Assembly (NCBI GenBank): GCA_014529385.2
Contig: CM043948.1
Span: forward strand, 19,945,951 to 20,009,950
Direction: 5' to 3'
Source: Adiantum capillus-veneris
Taxonomy: Eukaryota; Streptophyta; Polypodiopsida; Polypodiales; Pteridaceae
Length of the DNA: 64,000 bases
Position 1 is the stretch's first letter. Every line of letters begins with the position of its first letter. Shown in pieces: positions 32,841-43,750 of this stretch. A program made the translations under genes and the position numbers. The notes under the pieces are model-generated. The model was given only the letters and a program-made list of their open reading frames with translations. It was not told the origin of the DNA and did not search any database.

Positions 32841-32988
32841 GCTGTAAGGTGCAGCGGAATGAATGATGAACTTTGCTCAAGATGAGTGCTCCGAACTGTG
32901 CTCAAGGTTCCTTTTACCTAGGGAAGGGAGAGCCTTCCGTTCTTTAATGAGAGAGTGCAATGTACAAACAAAGTGAATAGACACTGTG
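32841..32988 (-). repeat. Family-B LTR fragment, interrupted by A1
   Basis: TGTAAGGTGCAGCGGAATG onward is the complement of the family-B LTR end (CCGCTGCACCTAACA). It continues after A1 at 39519-39583 (GTGTATGAGACTGAGAGATAG), where A2 interrupts it again. Confidence 0.8.
32984..32988. repeat. A1 target-site duplication CTGTG (left)
   Basis: Identical CTGTG lies at 39514-39518 on the other side of A1. Confidence 0.9.
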
Positions 32989-33513
32989 TGTAACAAACTT
33001 GGACACTCCAAGTCAAGAATCAACCGCGACAGCACCAAATAACCACTTCAAAACAATTTACAGATCACAATAGATTTGCACTGGCCCAGTGGAGTTCCGT
33101 GCCTAGAGATATTGGCCCCAAAGACTGGCGCCCCTTTCAGTATTTCTTTTTGTATTAATCAATCATCAAAGTACAAGAGAGCAGCGGTTAGGGTTTCACT
33201 CTCAGACTCTGCGTCCAGATGCTCTGAGAAGTGAGGCCCTCACCACTAATTTAAAGGTTACAAGGGATGCCCAAAAGCAGAGCCCCAAAAGCTTTTAAAA
33301 TCAAAAGCAATTGCTCTCTCTCTCTCACAGAGAGTCAAAACATGAAAGCAAAAGCATTCTCTCTCTCTTTCTCATTTAAGTAGAGAAAAAGCGAAATTTG
33401 CGTCGCTCATTATTTTCCAAAAAAAAAAAAATCCGCCTCCGCGATTTCCAAAAATTAGGGTTTCTAGCAGAAATTAGGGTTTCTGTTGTCTGCCACGTCA
33501 TCACTTTGTGACA
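32989..33513 (-). repeat. A1 left LTR (3' LTR), 525 bp
   Basis: Plus-strand ends TGTAACAAACTTGGAC and CACTTTGTGACA. It matches 38933-39513 but lacks one telo-box-containing segment of about 50 bp. Confidence 0.92.
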
Positions 33514-33526
33514 TACCCCCCTCTTG
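33514..33526 (-). promoter_or_regulatory. A1 polypurine tract
   Basis: The minus strand reads AAGAGGGGGGTA immediately before the LTR start TGTCACAAAG. Confidence 0.85.
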
Positions 33527-34100
33527 AAAGCATTGTAATCGACCGCGATTACGCCTGCAAAACCGACAAAAGCCATAAACTGTCTTAGCAGACACTGACT
33601 GTTAGTACCTACGTACTAGGAACACACATCTAGCACATGTACAAAATCGACAGTCACATCACACGACATCACAGGACATCACCAGACATCACAGGACATC
33701 ACATGACATTCAACATTCATTCGGATCTTAGACCATGATTTATCGGCAATGTAGCTAGCAATCACATCTAGGTCCAATCGGGACCTCAACGATGTCTGAT
33801 TGACTAACCCCTATTGCAACCATGTCTATTCGAGATCAAGTAGACCAAAATGCTGCAGTCATTTCGGCTATCAGTTCCTGCACTCACAAGAAGTCAAGAA
33901 CAAATCAGTATCATAATTAGGAATTCCATTTCATAAAGTCATCCAGCAAAATACTGTCAGCTCTCAGTATCCCTGAAGCTCAAAGAGACATCAGTGACTT
34001 TAGTATCAAAATCGAGGCGTCTGTTGACAAAGGAGTGGAGTGACTCCCCTCTTGTGCATCCCACTGCACCAGATCTTCGGCCAAGCTGAATTCTGGGTTC
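33527..34100 (-). other. A1 3' untranslated region with a short tandem repeat
   Basis: About 570 bp between the chromodomain and the PPT. It contains five to six GACATCACA-type units at about 33657-33712. No coding region. Confidence 0.6.
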
Positions 34101-36850
34101 CGTTTGGAGTAGACTATGCTAAACCAAAACATCGAGGTAAAGTTTCACAATCCGAGGAGTATTTGCTAGGTCCTCCTCCTCCATCCACTTCGTATCAAAT
34201 GCAAAAAAGTTCTTGAACTAAACCAAGAACCGCCTTCGGACTTTACCCTTATTCTTCGTATCCTTATGTGCCAAAATCTGTTCAGGAACAAGGATCTCCT
34301 CGTTTTCTTCCACTGCGGGTTGCTCATCAGGCTCCCCATCATCAGGCACATCACCCTTAACAGGGTTCAAGAGACTCACATGCAATGCATTGTGAATCCT
34401 CCAAGTATCTGGCAGTTTCAATCAGAAGGAGACATCATTTATCTTTTCAGTAATCTGGAAAGGTCCGTAGTATCACATACTTAGCTTTGGAAAAAGCCTC
34501 TCCTTTCCCTTGTTCTTTCGTAGGCGTGCCTTCTCAAAACGTAAGAGCACCCAATCATCCTCCTTCAATTTCATGTCGCAACGATGGCGATCCGCTGCCT
34601 TTTTCTGTCGTTCTTGAGACTTCTGCAAAGTCTCGCGAACCTTGGCAAAAGCCGTATCCAAATCTCGCGTATATTCATCCACTTCAAAGATCTTATCTTT
34701 CGTGCTCAGGAAGGGTGGAACCTTTGCAGCACTGTCAACAATCTCAAATGGCGCCTTCCCCGTCGACGAGTGTATCGTGTTATTGTAGGCAAATTCCACC
34801 AAAGGTAAATATCTTTCCCATTGAGTCTTCTGATCTGAGATATAAGACTTCAATAAATCTAGAACCACTGAATTGACAATCTCGGATTGCCCATCAGTCT
34901 GCGGGTGAAACGATGGCGAGAACTGCAACCGCGTGCCAATGTTCTCCCAAATTGCCTTCCAAAACAAACTCATAAATCTAGGGTCTCTGTTGGAGACAAT
35001 CGTCTCAGGCGTGCCATGTAATCGGAAAATCATCGTGATCATTCTGTATTCTCGGGAGATAAAAAAAAATGAAATCCATTTCAATATTTTCCCAGGGGCG
35101 GGTGGGTATGGGTAAAGGCTGTAACAATCCCTGTGCCTTATGTCTGTCAAACTTGACCTTCTGGTATACCAAGCAACTGCGCACAAACTCTTCCACATCC
35201 TTCTTCAGTCTCCGCCAAAAGAAATCTCTCTCTACCCCTTTCATGGTGGTAGCAATACCGCGGTGACCCGTAAAAGGTGGACAGTGGCAATCAGTCATAA
35301 CCTTTTCCCTCAACGGCTGTGTAACGCACAACATAGTCTTTTTCATCAAGTAGCCTTCCCGAAGGGAGTATCCAGCTACTGTCTCCCCATCCCGTATTCG
35401 TGTGAAAATATATGCAAAATCTATATGTGTGGCACATTGATCGACCATATCCTCGAAGCTCCTATGATGTATCGCGGAAATAGCTAGAACCAACGGTTTT
35501 CGAGACAAAGCATCTGCCACCACATTCTTCTGTCGTTGCACATGGACAATCTGGAAGTGGAACTGTGACAAGATGTTCACCCACCTCATCTGCTTTTCCG
35601 AAAGCTACTTCTGTGACAAGAAGTAGTGCAAACTCTGATGGTCTGTAAAGACAGTAAAATCCGCTCCGAGTAGGTAATGCCGCCACTGAGTAAGAGCGTG
35701 GATAACCGCCAAAAGCTCTTTCCCATAGATCTGTGCTGTCATCTCCGGCCTAGAGAACAAACGGCTCTCGTAAGCTATGACATGGCCTTCTTGCATCAAG
35801 ACCGCACCCAGTCTACGACCACAAGCATCACAAAATACTTCAAATGACTTCTGCAAGTCCGGCAAAGTCAAATCTGGTCCTGTAGTGAATTTCTCTTTCA
35901 ATGTCCGAAAGGCAATCACCTCTGTGGGTCCCCACGAAAAAGGTACTCCTTTTTGTGTCAAGGTATGCAAAGGGAAAGCAACCTCTGCAAACTTTCGTAT
36001 GAACCGCCTGTAGTACGAACACAGTCCCAAGAAGCTTCTAACTTCATGGACATTCCTCAAATCGGGCCAATCACGGATAGTCTCTATCTTGGCCGGGTCC
36101 ATTTGCACTCCTGCTGTGCTGCTGACACAATGTGTCCCAAAAAGTGTATCTCTGGTAGGAAAAATTCACTTTTCTTAGCATTAATCACTAATGTGTGATC
36201 TCGTAATGCCTGAAAGACTTGAAGCAAATGATCTCTATCTTCTGCCTCATTCTTGGAGAAAACAATGATGTCGTCAAAGAAAGTGCCAACAAATAGCCTG
36301 TACTCTCGAAAAATCCTGTCCATCATCCGGTTAAATGTCGCAGGAGCATTGGTTAAGCCAAAAGGCATCACCAAAAACTCAAATAACCCAAAAGTCGTCC
36401 GAAAAGCTGTCTTGTAGACGGCTCCCGGTGCTATTCTGATCTGATGATATCCACTCTTCAAGTCAATCCTGCTAAAGCATGAAGATCCCTGTAACCTGTC
36501 GAGTATATCATGGATCCTAGGAATCGGAAATCTGTTCTTGATGGTGATTTCGTTGAGAGTGCTATAATCGATGTACATTCTCCAAGATCCGTCTTTCTTC
36601 AAAACCAACAACACCGGAGAGCAATACGGTGAAGTACTAGGCTGGACAAGACCCTTTTCCAAGAGGTCTTTCACTGAGTTCATAATCTTTTCATTCTGTA
36701 CTCGGCTCACACGATAAGGTGGCCGATTCGGTGGCGTGCTTCTAGATATCAGATCAATGGTATGATCTTCAGGCCCTCTCAAAAGCAATCGGCATGAGCG
36801 TGGAGAAAAAAAATCTTGGCGTTCTTTTCTTCAGGTCAAAAAATATTCAA
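34100..36850 (-). pseudogene. A1 pol: RT, RNase H, integrase, chromodomain
   Basis: RT (36788-36084) contains RPPYRVSRVQNEKI, DYSTLNEITIKNRFPIPRI, DLKSGYHQIRI, LVMPFGLTNAPATF and the active site TFFDDIIVFS. A stop/frameshift at about 36084-36108 leads to RNase H (VFCDACGRRLGAVLMQEG, YGKELLAVIHALTQWRHYL, VFTDHQSLHYF). Integrase zinc finger: HCPPFTGHRGIA with CLVYQK, where the last cysteine of CxxC has become Tyr. About 50 residues between the first catalytic Asp region (MDFIF) and FRLHGTPETIVSNRDPRF are deleted. PSFHPQTDGQSEIVN keeps the Glu. DTWRIHNALHVSLLNPVKGD and a chromodomain-like FLVQFKNFFAFDTKWMEEED follow. Inactive. Confidence 0.9.
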
Positions 36851-37270
36851 CTTTTATCCATCGTTCAGTTCTCCCAAAAGAATGAGTAAGAAAACTGAAG
36901 TTCATCAAGTACAATCTCTAAGCCCTTCATTTATCAAAGTCGCTTTGTCGGCCCGGTAGTCAACCACGGCGTAGTTCTTGTGGTACCAAGGGATCCCCAG
37001 TAGAACGTCACTCGCGTGCCCTGAACACCCCTGTCATTGCAAACGAAGTTTGCCAATGCTCGATGTAATGGCAACATCCCATCCGGGTGCCAGTCGAACT
37101 ACCTCCGCCTGTGGCGTCAGTCTGTCGGGCGTAGTTCCAAATTGAGCCGCCAATTCCAAGTGAAAAGAAGTTGGCCTTGGCTCCTTCAAAAGAGCTTCCT
37201 GATCCTTCACTTTGCCCCGAAAGCGGCAAAGTTTGTACTTTCATTCATTAGATTCGGTGCAGGTCCCACG
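36850..37270 (-). pseudogene. A1 aspartic protease region, decayed
   Basis: The minus strand GGCAAAGTGAAGGATCAGGA (about 37215) aligns with the A2 protease start (KVKDQEALIFFDGG), and near 36970 LGIPWYHKNYAVVDYRA is readable. Frameshifts remove the DSG active-site triplet. Confidence 0.7.
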
Positions 37271-37294
37271 CCATGTGGTACCGGTTCTGCTTTT

Positions 37295-38862
37295 CTATCT
37301 GCCTTTTCTGCCACATTCCTCAGCTGCTCTCGAACTCTCAGACCTGTCGTCGTCTTTATCATTCTGTTCTTTCTGTGCCTTATCAGGGCACTTTGCGGAA
37401 ATATGTCCATGTTCCCCGCATCCAAAGCACTTCCCCTCTCTGATGAAGCGAGCTTTCTCCTTAGGAGTAAGCTTGGGTCGTGCATCCTTTTTCTCTAGCT
37501 TGCTCTTTTTCATTCTACTTTCATTCCGAGAAGTCTGTTTGGCTCGTTGTGTCATGGCCTCATCTGTGGGGTAGGTCAGACTGCCAGAGTGAATGGCAAA
37601 GCCCCGCTTCTCATGACTCATCAACTCCTGAACATAAGCTGACTTCTGTTCCAAGCAGTGATTTCGGATCTCTGTAGGTAGACCCAAGGTAAACCGCTCA
37701 ATCTGTTCTCTGAACGAGATCTTCTTGAATGAAGAGGCGGGTAGAAAAGAGTTCCAGAATCTTTCACAATAAGCATTGATTGTATCTTTCTTGGTCATCC
37801 GAAGATGGTTCCAAGCAGCTCGTACATCTCGTTCATATTCTTGCGTCAACCAAGAAGAAATAAAAAGCTTCTTAAATTTCAGCCATTTAACAGGCGCAGT
37901 CTTGTTTAAAAGAAGCGTGGACCACCAAGTACGAGCATTCCTCTTAAAGTAAGAGGCAGCTCTCTGAATCTTGGAGTGCTCTGAATAGCGTCCTCCCGCG
38001 AAAGCGATGTCAAACTGCTGAAAAAAGACACAGCCTTCGAAGCATCCGAGTATCTTGAAAAAGTATCAAACTTGATTGAGTGGCCACCTTCCTTAAACTC
38101 TCGGACTTTCTTGCTTTTATCTTCGAGAAAGTCATACTGATTGGCTTTGTAAAAATTCTTCTTGTTTGCATAAAACTTTCCGTCATCGGAATCTGAGCTG
38201 TCTGTAGACGAGTCCTCAGTAGAACTGTCAGTCTCTGGGCGAGATGTAGCCTTCTTTGCCTTTTTCTTGCCCGTTCCGAAGCTTTGCTTCTTGCTTCGCT
38301 TTTTACCTTTTCTGTCTTCTTCGCTCGAATCCGAGGAGCTAGAAGAACTGTCAGAAGAAGAAGAAGAAGAAGAACTGGGTAGGTCTTCAAACTTAACGCG
38401 CTTCTTCAATTTCTTTGCCTTGTCAAATGTTGACCGACAACCCAAATATCCCGGGAAGTCAGTGCCTTTCTTCTGCTTTTTGCCGTGCTTTTTGGCTTTC
38501 TTTTGCGTGTCAAAAAGCTGAGCAATCCGTGCGTCAACCACGTTCTCCAGTTCCTTCTCCGTATATTTCTTGGAGGCAGAAGGTTTCTTGAGAGTGGGTT
38601 TCGGGAGTGGTGTTGTGGTTCTCTGCCACTCCGTCTGTACCTCTTCCAAAGAGGTCTGGTTCATATATTTTGCCATCATCGGATCCTTGGCAAAATTGAG
38701 CATCATCTTTGTTGCATCGCCAATCAATTGACGACGCTCCATCTCTCTTTGCTCCGCCTGAGTAGGCCGAGGCGGGCCATACTCTCTGTCTGAATCTTCG
38801 TTGTGATCCCAGCCCGCATCTCCAGATGCAGAAGGAGTCGACTGATCATTGCCTGAAGCCAT
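37295..38862 (-). pseudogene. A1 gag with Ser/Lys-rich tract and zinc knuckle
   Basis: Starts MASGNDQSTPSASGD (ATG at 38862). Residues to about 130 are charged. A Lys-rich segment (KKAKKHGKKQKKG) and a serine run with Asp/Glu (about 38325-38385) form a long disordered acidic/basic region. The capsid part (LTQEYERDVRAAWNHLRMTK, FTLGLPTEIRNHCLEQKS) and a CCHC knuckle (CFGCGEHGHISAKC, about 37390-37431) follow. A 1-base deletion relative to A2 near 38020 shifts the frame before the capsid. The serine-rich tract is uncommon for plant Gag and resembles SRP40/nucleolin-like low complexity. Confidence 0.88.
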
Positions 38863-38919
38863 AGGTGCCGCGGAAAAAAATTCGAGGATCGGATTTCCCG
38901 TAGAAGAGAAATCGGCTGT

Positions 38920-38931
38920 GCTCTGATACCA
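38920..38931 (-). promoter_or_regulatory. A1 primer-binding site
   Basis: The minus strand reads TGGTATCAGAGC one base after the LTR end; initiator Met-tRNA type. Confidence 0.92.
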
Positions 38932-38932
38932 C

Positions 38933-39513
38933 TGTAACAAACTTGGACACTCCAAGTCAAGAATCAACCGCGACAGCACCAAATAACCACTTCAAAACAA
39001 TTCACAGATCACAATAGATTTGCACTGGCCCGGCGGAGTTCCGTGCCTAGAGATATTGGCCCCAAAGACTGGCGCCCCTTTCGGTATTTCTTTTTGTATT
39101 AATCAATCATCAAAGTACAAGAGAGCGGTTAGGGTTTCACTCTCAGACTCTGCGTCCAGATGCTGTGAGAAGTGAGGCCCTCACCACTAATTTAAAGGTT
39201 ACAAGGGATGCCCAAAAGCAGAGCCCCAAAAGCTTTTAAAATCAAAAGCAATTGCTCTCTCTCTCTCTCACAGAGAGTCAAAACATGAAAGCAAAAGCAT
39301 TCTCTCTCTCTTTCTCATTTAAGTAGAGAAAAAGCGAAATTTGCGTCGCTCATCATTTTCCAAAAATTTAAAAAAAATAAAAATAAAAAAAAAATCCGCC
39401 TCCACGATTTCCGGAAATTAGGGTTTCTGGCAGAAATTAGGGTTTGCAGGAATTTTAGGGTTTCTGGCAGAAATTAGGGTTTCTGCTGTCCGCCACGTCC
39501 TCACTTTGTGACA
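38933..39513 (-). repeat. A1 right LTR (5' LTR), 581 bp, with telo-box cluster
   Basis: Near its element-direction start (about 39415-39485) it holds four TTAGGGTTT motifs (complement AAACCCTAA). It also has a CT tract and the conserved block shared with other LTRs (about 39058-39105). Confidence 0.92.
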
Positions 39514-39518
39514 CTGTG

Positions 39519-39583
39519 TGTGAAGGTGTATGAGACTGAGAGATAGAGAGAGAAGAGAATACGACACCAGGGAGTTGTAAAAC
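39519..39583 (-). repeat. Family-B LTR fragment between A1 and A2
   Basis: Continuation of 32841-32988 and the only spacer between the two head-to-head family-A elements. Confidence 0.8.
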
Positions 39584-40224
39584 TGTCACAAAGTGATGAC
39601 GTGGTTACCGGCAGAAGCAGAAACCCTAAAATTCCTGCAAACCCTATTTTCTGCCAGAAACCTCAATTTGCAGAAACCCTAATTTTTGGAAACCCTAACC
39701 CTAACTGCTGGCTGAAACCCTAAAAGCAGGTGGCAAATGCCACGTGGTAGCAGTGTATGGATTTCCGGGATTTGCAGTGCAATTTGCGGAGGTGAAAAGC
39801 AGCCAGCTGAGCGACACAAATTTGGATGCTTTTGTCCACACAAATTGTGAGGAAGCAAGAGAGAGAAAGATCGTTGCTTTATTTTATAAAAGCCACAGAG
39901 AGAGTTTGAGAGAGAGAATCTTTGCTTTTGGGGCTCTGCTTTTGGGCATCCCTTGTAATCTTTAAATACGCGGTGAGGGGCTCACTCTGCAGAGCATCTG
40001 GACGCAGAGTCTGAGAGTGAAACCCTAACTGCTCTTTGTACTATGACATTGATTTTAATACATAAAGAAATACCGAAAGGGGCGCCAGTCTTTGGGACCA
40101 ATATCTCTAGGCACGGAACTCCGCTGGGCCAGTGCAAATCTATTGTGATCTGTGAGTTGTTTTCAAGTGGTTATTTGGTGCTGTGGTGATTGATTCTTGA
40201 CTTGGAGTGTCCAAGTCTGTTACA
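39584..40224 (+). repeat. A2 5' LTR, 641 bp
   Basis: TGTCACAAAGTGATGACG to GTCCAAGTCTGTTACA. It contains AAACCCTAA motifs (about 39615-39725) and AGAGAGAGAATC tracts. A TATA-like TTTATAAAAGCC lies at about 39883. Confidence 0.9.
39612..39726 (+). promoter_or_regulatory. Telo-box cluster in the A2 LTR (U3)
   Basis: Four exact AAACCCTAA boxes plus near-matches (AAACCCTAT, AAACCTCAA), spaced about 20-30 bp. Telo-boxes are known plant cis elements bound by TRB/Myb-type factors. Confidence 0.7.
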
Positions 40225-40225
40225 G

Positions 40226-40237
40226 TGGTATCAAAGC
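40226..40237 (+). promoter_or_regulatory. A2 primer-binding site
   Basis: TGGTATCAAAGC one base after the LTR; initiator Met-tRNA type with one substitution from TGGTATCAGAGC. Confidence 0.85.
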
Positions 40238-40294
40238 ACGACCGATTTCTCTTCTATGGGAAATCCGATCCCCAGTTTTTTTTCCGCGGCACTT

Positions 40295-41834
40295 ATGGCT
40301 TCACGCAAGGATGAGTCGACTCCCTTTGCATGTGGAGATGCGGGCAGGGATCGCAATGAAGATTCCGGCATAGAGTATGGCCCGCCTCGGCCTACTCAGG
40401 CAGAGCGGCGAGAGATGGAGCGTTGTCAGTTGATCGGCGATGCAACGAAGATGATGCTCAATTTTGCGAAGGACCCAAAATTTGCAAAGTATATAAGCTA
40501 GACTTCTTTTCAGAAAGTGCATGAGTAGTGGCAGAAAACCACTACGCCACCCTCGAAACCTGCTCTCAAGAAACCTTCTGCTCACAAGAAATATTCAGAG
40601 AAGGAATTAGAAGAGGTGGTTGATGCACGGATTGCTCAGCTTTTTGATGCGCAAAGGAAAGCCAAAAAGCACGGCAAAAAGCAAAAGAAAAGCATTGACT
40701 TCCTGGGATATTTGGGTCGTCAGTCGACATTTGACAAAGCAAAGAAACAGAAGAAGCGTGCTCACCTTGAAGGAGTACCCAGTTCTTCTTCTTCTTCTTT
40801 TGACAGTTCTTCTAGCTCTTCAGATTCGAGCGAAGAAGACAGAAAAGGTAAAAAGCGAAGCAAGAAACAACGCTTCGGAAAGGGCAAGAAAAAGGCAAAG
40901 AAGGCTAAATCTCGCCTAGAGTCTGAAAGTTCTACTGAGGACTCGTCTACAGACAACTCAAATTCCGATGACGGAAACTTTTATGCAAACAAGAAGAATT
41001 TTTATAAAGCCAACCAGTATGACTTTCTCGAAGATAAAAGCAAGAAAGTCCGAGAGTTTAAGGAAGGTGGCCACTCGATTAAATTTGATACTTTTTCAGG
41101 ATACTCAGATGCTTCGAAGGATTTGTCTTTTATACAGCAGTTTGACATTGCTTTCGCGGGAGGACGCTATTCAGAGCACTCCAAGATTTGGAGAGCTGCC
41201 TCTTACTTTAAGGGGAATGCTTGCACTTGGTGGTCCACGCTTCTTTTAAACAATACTGTGCTAGTTAAATGGCTGAAATTTAAGAAGCTTTTTATTTCTT
41301 CTTGGTTGACGCAAGAGTATGAACGAGATATACGAGCTGCTTGGAACCATCTTCGGATGACCAAGAAAGATACAATCAATGCTTACTGCGAAAGATTCTG
41401 GAGCTCTTTTCTACCCGCCTCTTCATTCAAGATCTCGTTCAGAGAACAGATTGAGCGGTTTACCTTGGGTCTACCTATAGAGATCCGAGATCACTGCTTG
41501 GAACAGAAGTCAACTTCTATTCAGGAGTTGATGAGTCATGCGAAGCGGGGGTTTGCCATTCACTCTGGCAGTCTGACCTACCCCATAGACGAGGCCATGA
41601 CACAACGAGCCGAACAGACTTCTGGGAATGAAAGTAGAAAGAAAAAGAGCAACCCAGAGAAAAACGATGCATGACCTAAGCTTACTCCTCAGGAGCGAGC
41701 TCGATTCATCAAGGAAGGGAAGTGCTTTGGATGCGGGGAACATGGACATATCTTCGCGAAGTGCCCTAAAAAGACACAGAAAGGACAGAATCACAAGGAC
41801 GGCGACAGGCCTGAGAGTTCGAGAGCAGCTGAGG
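40295..41834 (+). pseudogene. A2 gag
   Basis: Same architecture as A1 Gag: MASRKDESTPFACGDAG start, charged N-terminus, Lys-rich and Ser-rich tract (about 40780-40835), capsid region (FIQQFDIAFAGGRYSEHSKI, LTQEYERDIRAAWNHLRM) and CCHC knuckle (CFGCGEHGHIFAKC, about 41724-41765). Stops at about 40500, 40527 and 41672 interrupt it. Unlike A1 it keeps the frame across the Ser-rich/capsid boundary. A family-B LTR is inserted at 41835. Confidence 0.88.
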
Positions 41835-42978
41835 TGTCACGTGACACATCCAACCCTATGTGTCCGTGGACAAGCTACACCATGATCAGGGTTCAGTCAG
41901 TCCAGTCAATCTAGATTAGAAGTGATCTGGCACTTTTGTGAGTCTATTCGTAGACCGTGCATACCGAGTCACTTAGTATAGATGCATATCCTCTGGTTGC
42001 ACACAATATGATCATCAGTATTCCCATGAGAATCCATTAGAATCAGTTAGTGGAACTTTCCAGTGCATTTAGCCTATTTTCCCTATTTTTGACATTTTTC
42101 ACTTATTATTTTTAAGTGACTTCCCAACAAAAGTAGGTAGGGCAATTTTGCTAAGTTAATATATAAGCAAACCCAAGTTAGCACTTTCTGGCAGAAGAGG
42201 CAGCAGGAGCTCCCCAGCTCAACAGGCATCTTCTCAGCAAGAACCCCTCAAGACCACAAGCACCTGGCGTTTGCAGCTTGCCTCATCGCCAACCCCTTCA
42301 AGCTAGCGTTTTTGTAGCCTCATTATCACCTCAAGCCCTTGGCGTTTTTGATCATCATCAGCACCAGATCCCTGGCGTTTCTAGCCTTCCATGATCGCCA
42401 GCTCTCCTAGATAGCCAACGTTTTTCACTAACGTTAGAAGAACAGCCAACGTTTTTGGTTTCAGCCCTTTGGTAGTAGAAAGTCAGCGTTTTCAGCAGTG
42501 AAGGACAGCAGACAATTCAGCCCTAGTTGGTTGCAGATACACCCCATTTTCAGCCCTCGAAAATGCAGCCAAATCAGTCATTTTCAGCCACCGAAACAGC
42601 CCCGAAATTCAGCAATTAGAAGACCACAGATTTCAGCCCTAAAGTCGTCGTCGTCACTGGCATAGTCCCAGTTTGCATCAGTCCATTGCATCGTCATTGT
42701 ACCACTTGTGCAATCATAGTAGACCACTCTCGCTGACAAGAGTGGGGCCTTCGGAGGAGGGTTTTACAACGTCTTTGGTGTCGTATCTCTCTTCTCTCTA
42801 TCTCTCAATCTCATACACTTGCATGCACAGTGTCCATTCACTTTGTTTGTGATCATAGCATTCTCTCATTAACAACGGAAGGCTCTCCCTTCCATAAGAA
42901 CTAAAAGGAACCCCTTGAGCACAGTTCGGAGCACTCATCTTGAGCAAAGCGCAAACAATCATTCCGCTGCACCTAACA
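41835..42978 (+). mobile_element. Solo LTR of family B in A2, 1144 bp
   Basis: Flanked by a perfect 5-bp duplication TGAGG (41830-41834 and 42979-42983). A1 shows the uninterrupted sequence GCAGCTGAGGAATGTGG at this place. The LTR begins with the 12-bp palindrome TGTCACGTGACA, which contains a G-box, and ends ACCTAACA. A TATA box (AATATATAAG) lies at about 42158. It arose by LTR-LTR recombination of a full element. Confidence 0.92.
42200..42560 (+). repeat. Array of GGCGTTT/AGCGTTTT motifs in family-B LTR
   Basis: About eight (G/A)GCGTTT(T/G) or AACGTTTTT motifs at irregular 25-50 bp spacing, all in the same direction and downstream of the TATA box, so in the transcribed leader. The sister LTR has the same array at about 44610-44850. 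Confidence 0.75.
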
Positions 42979-43090
42979 TGAGGAACGTGGACTATAAGGC
43001 AAGATGAAAACAGGACTGGTTTCAGATTGTGTGGGTATCGATCCCGACACCATGGACAAGAGTACATAACTTTGCCGAGCTTGGGGCAAA

Positions 43091-43750
43091 GTGAAAGATC
43101 AAGAGGCCCTAATCTTCTTTGATGGAGGAGCCAAGGCCAACTTCATTTCACCGGAATTGGCGGCGCGGCTCGAGATCACTCCCGATCCGATGGGACAACT
43201 TGCGGAGGCAGTTCTAGCGGCACCCGGCAGGTACGTAGCCATTACACCTGCCATTCGCAAACTTCGGTTGCATTGTCAGGGGTATTTGGGACATGAGGAC
43301 TTCTTCATAATGCCTTTAGAGGGTTGTGATGTTCTCTTAGGGATTCCCTGGTACCACAAGAACAACGCCGTGGTCGATTATCAAGCGAGAAAAGCGATCT
43401 TGACTACAGAGAAGGGCAGAAGCATTGTACTTGATATTAAACTGAAGGGTGAGTCTGTCTCTATTGTATCGGTTTCGGCCATTTCAAAATTAATGAAATC
43501 AAGTCTGTTTGTTTACTCGATCTTTATGAGAGAATTGAGCGATAAGGATAGGACAAATATGTCTAAACTTGATAAAGAACGCCAAGATTTTCTCCACTCT
43601 CACTCCGATTGCTTCTTAGAGGGCCTACCAGGCGAGTTACCACCTCCTCGTCCTGAAGATCATGCCATTGATCTGATACCTGGAAGCACACCACCGAACC
43701 GGCCACCTTACCGTGTGAGCCAAGCACAGAATGAAGAGATTATGAACTAA
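43091..43750 (+). pseudogene. A2 protease and start of RT
   Basis: KDQEALIFFDGGAKANFIS is the retropepsin-type active-site region, with D-G-G where D-S/T-G is usual. ELAARLEITPDPMGQ and GCDVLLGIPWYHKNNAVVDY follow. From about 43545 the pre-RT linker reads MSKLDKERQDFLHSHSDCF and STPPNRPPYRVSQAQNEEI, the beginning of RT, then a TAA at 43748-43750 and unrelated sequence. The 220-codon frame is open, less decayed than gag. Confidence 0.82.

Larger units (their letters stand above)
32989..39513 (-). mobile_element. Ty3/gypsy chromovirus A1, structurally complete, 6525 bp
   Basis: LTRs 32989-33513 and 38933-39513, PBS 38931-38920, PPT 33526-33514, and a perfect 5-bp TSD CTGTG. Order on the minus strand: gag (38862-37295), protease (about 37260-36850), RT (36788-36084), RNase H, integrase, chromodomain (about 34300-34100). 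Several frameshifts, stops and a deletion in integrase make it inactive. It is inserted in a minus-strand family-B LTR, 70 bp from the related element A2 in the opposite direction. Confidence 0.92.
39584..43750 (+). mobile_element. Ty3/gypsy element A2, 5' part only, carrying a solo family-B LTR
   Basis: LTR 39584-40224, PBS 40226-40237, gag 40295-41834 and continuing after the solo LTR, protease from 43091, and the start of RT up to about 43750. The rest of pol and the 3' LTR are absent; different sequence follows. It faces away from A1, so the two 5' ends are 70 bp apart. Confidence 0.85.

Noticed and set aside
34487-34876. Plus-strand 129-codon ORF over A1 integrase
   Set aside because: Antisense shadow; the minus strand carries clear integrase motifs.
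37037-37574. Plus-strand ORFs of 120-153 codons over A1 gag
   Set aside because: Antisense shadows of the minus-strand gag frame.
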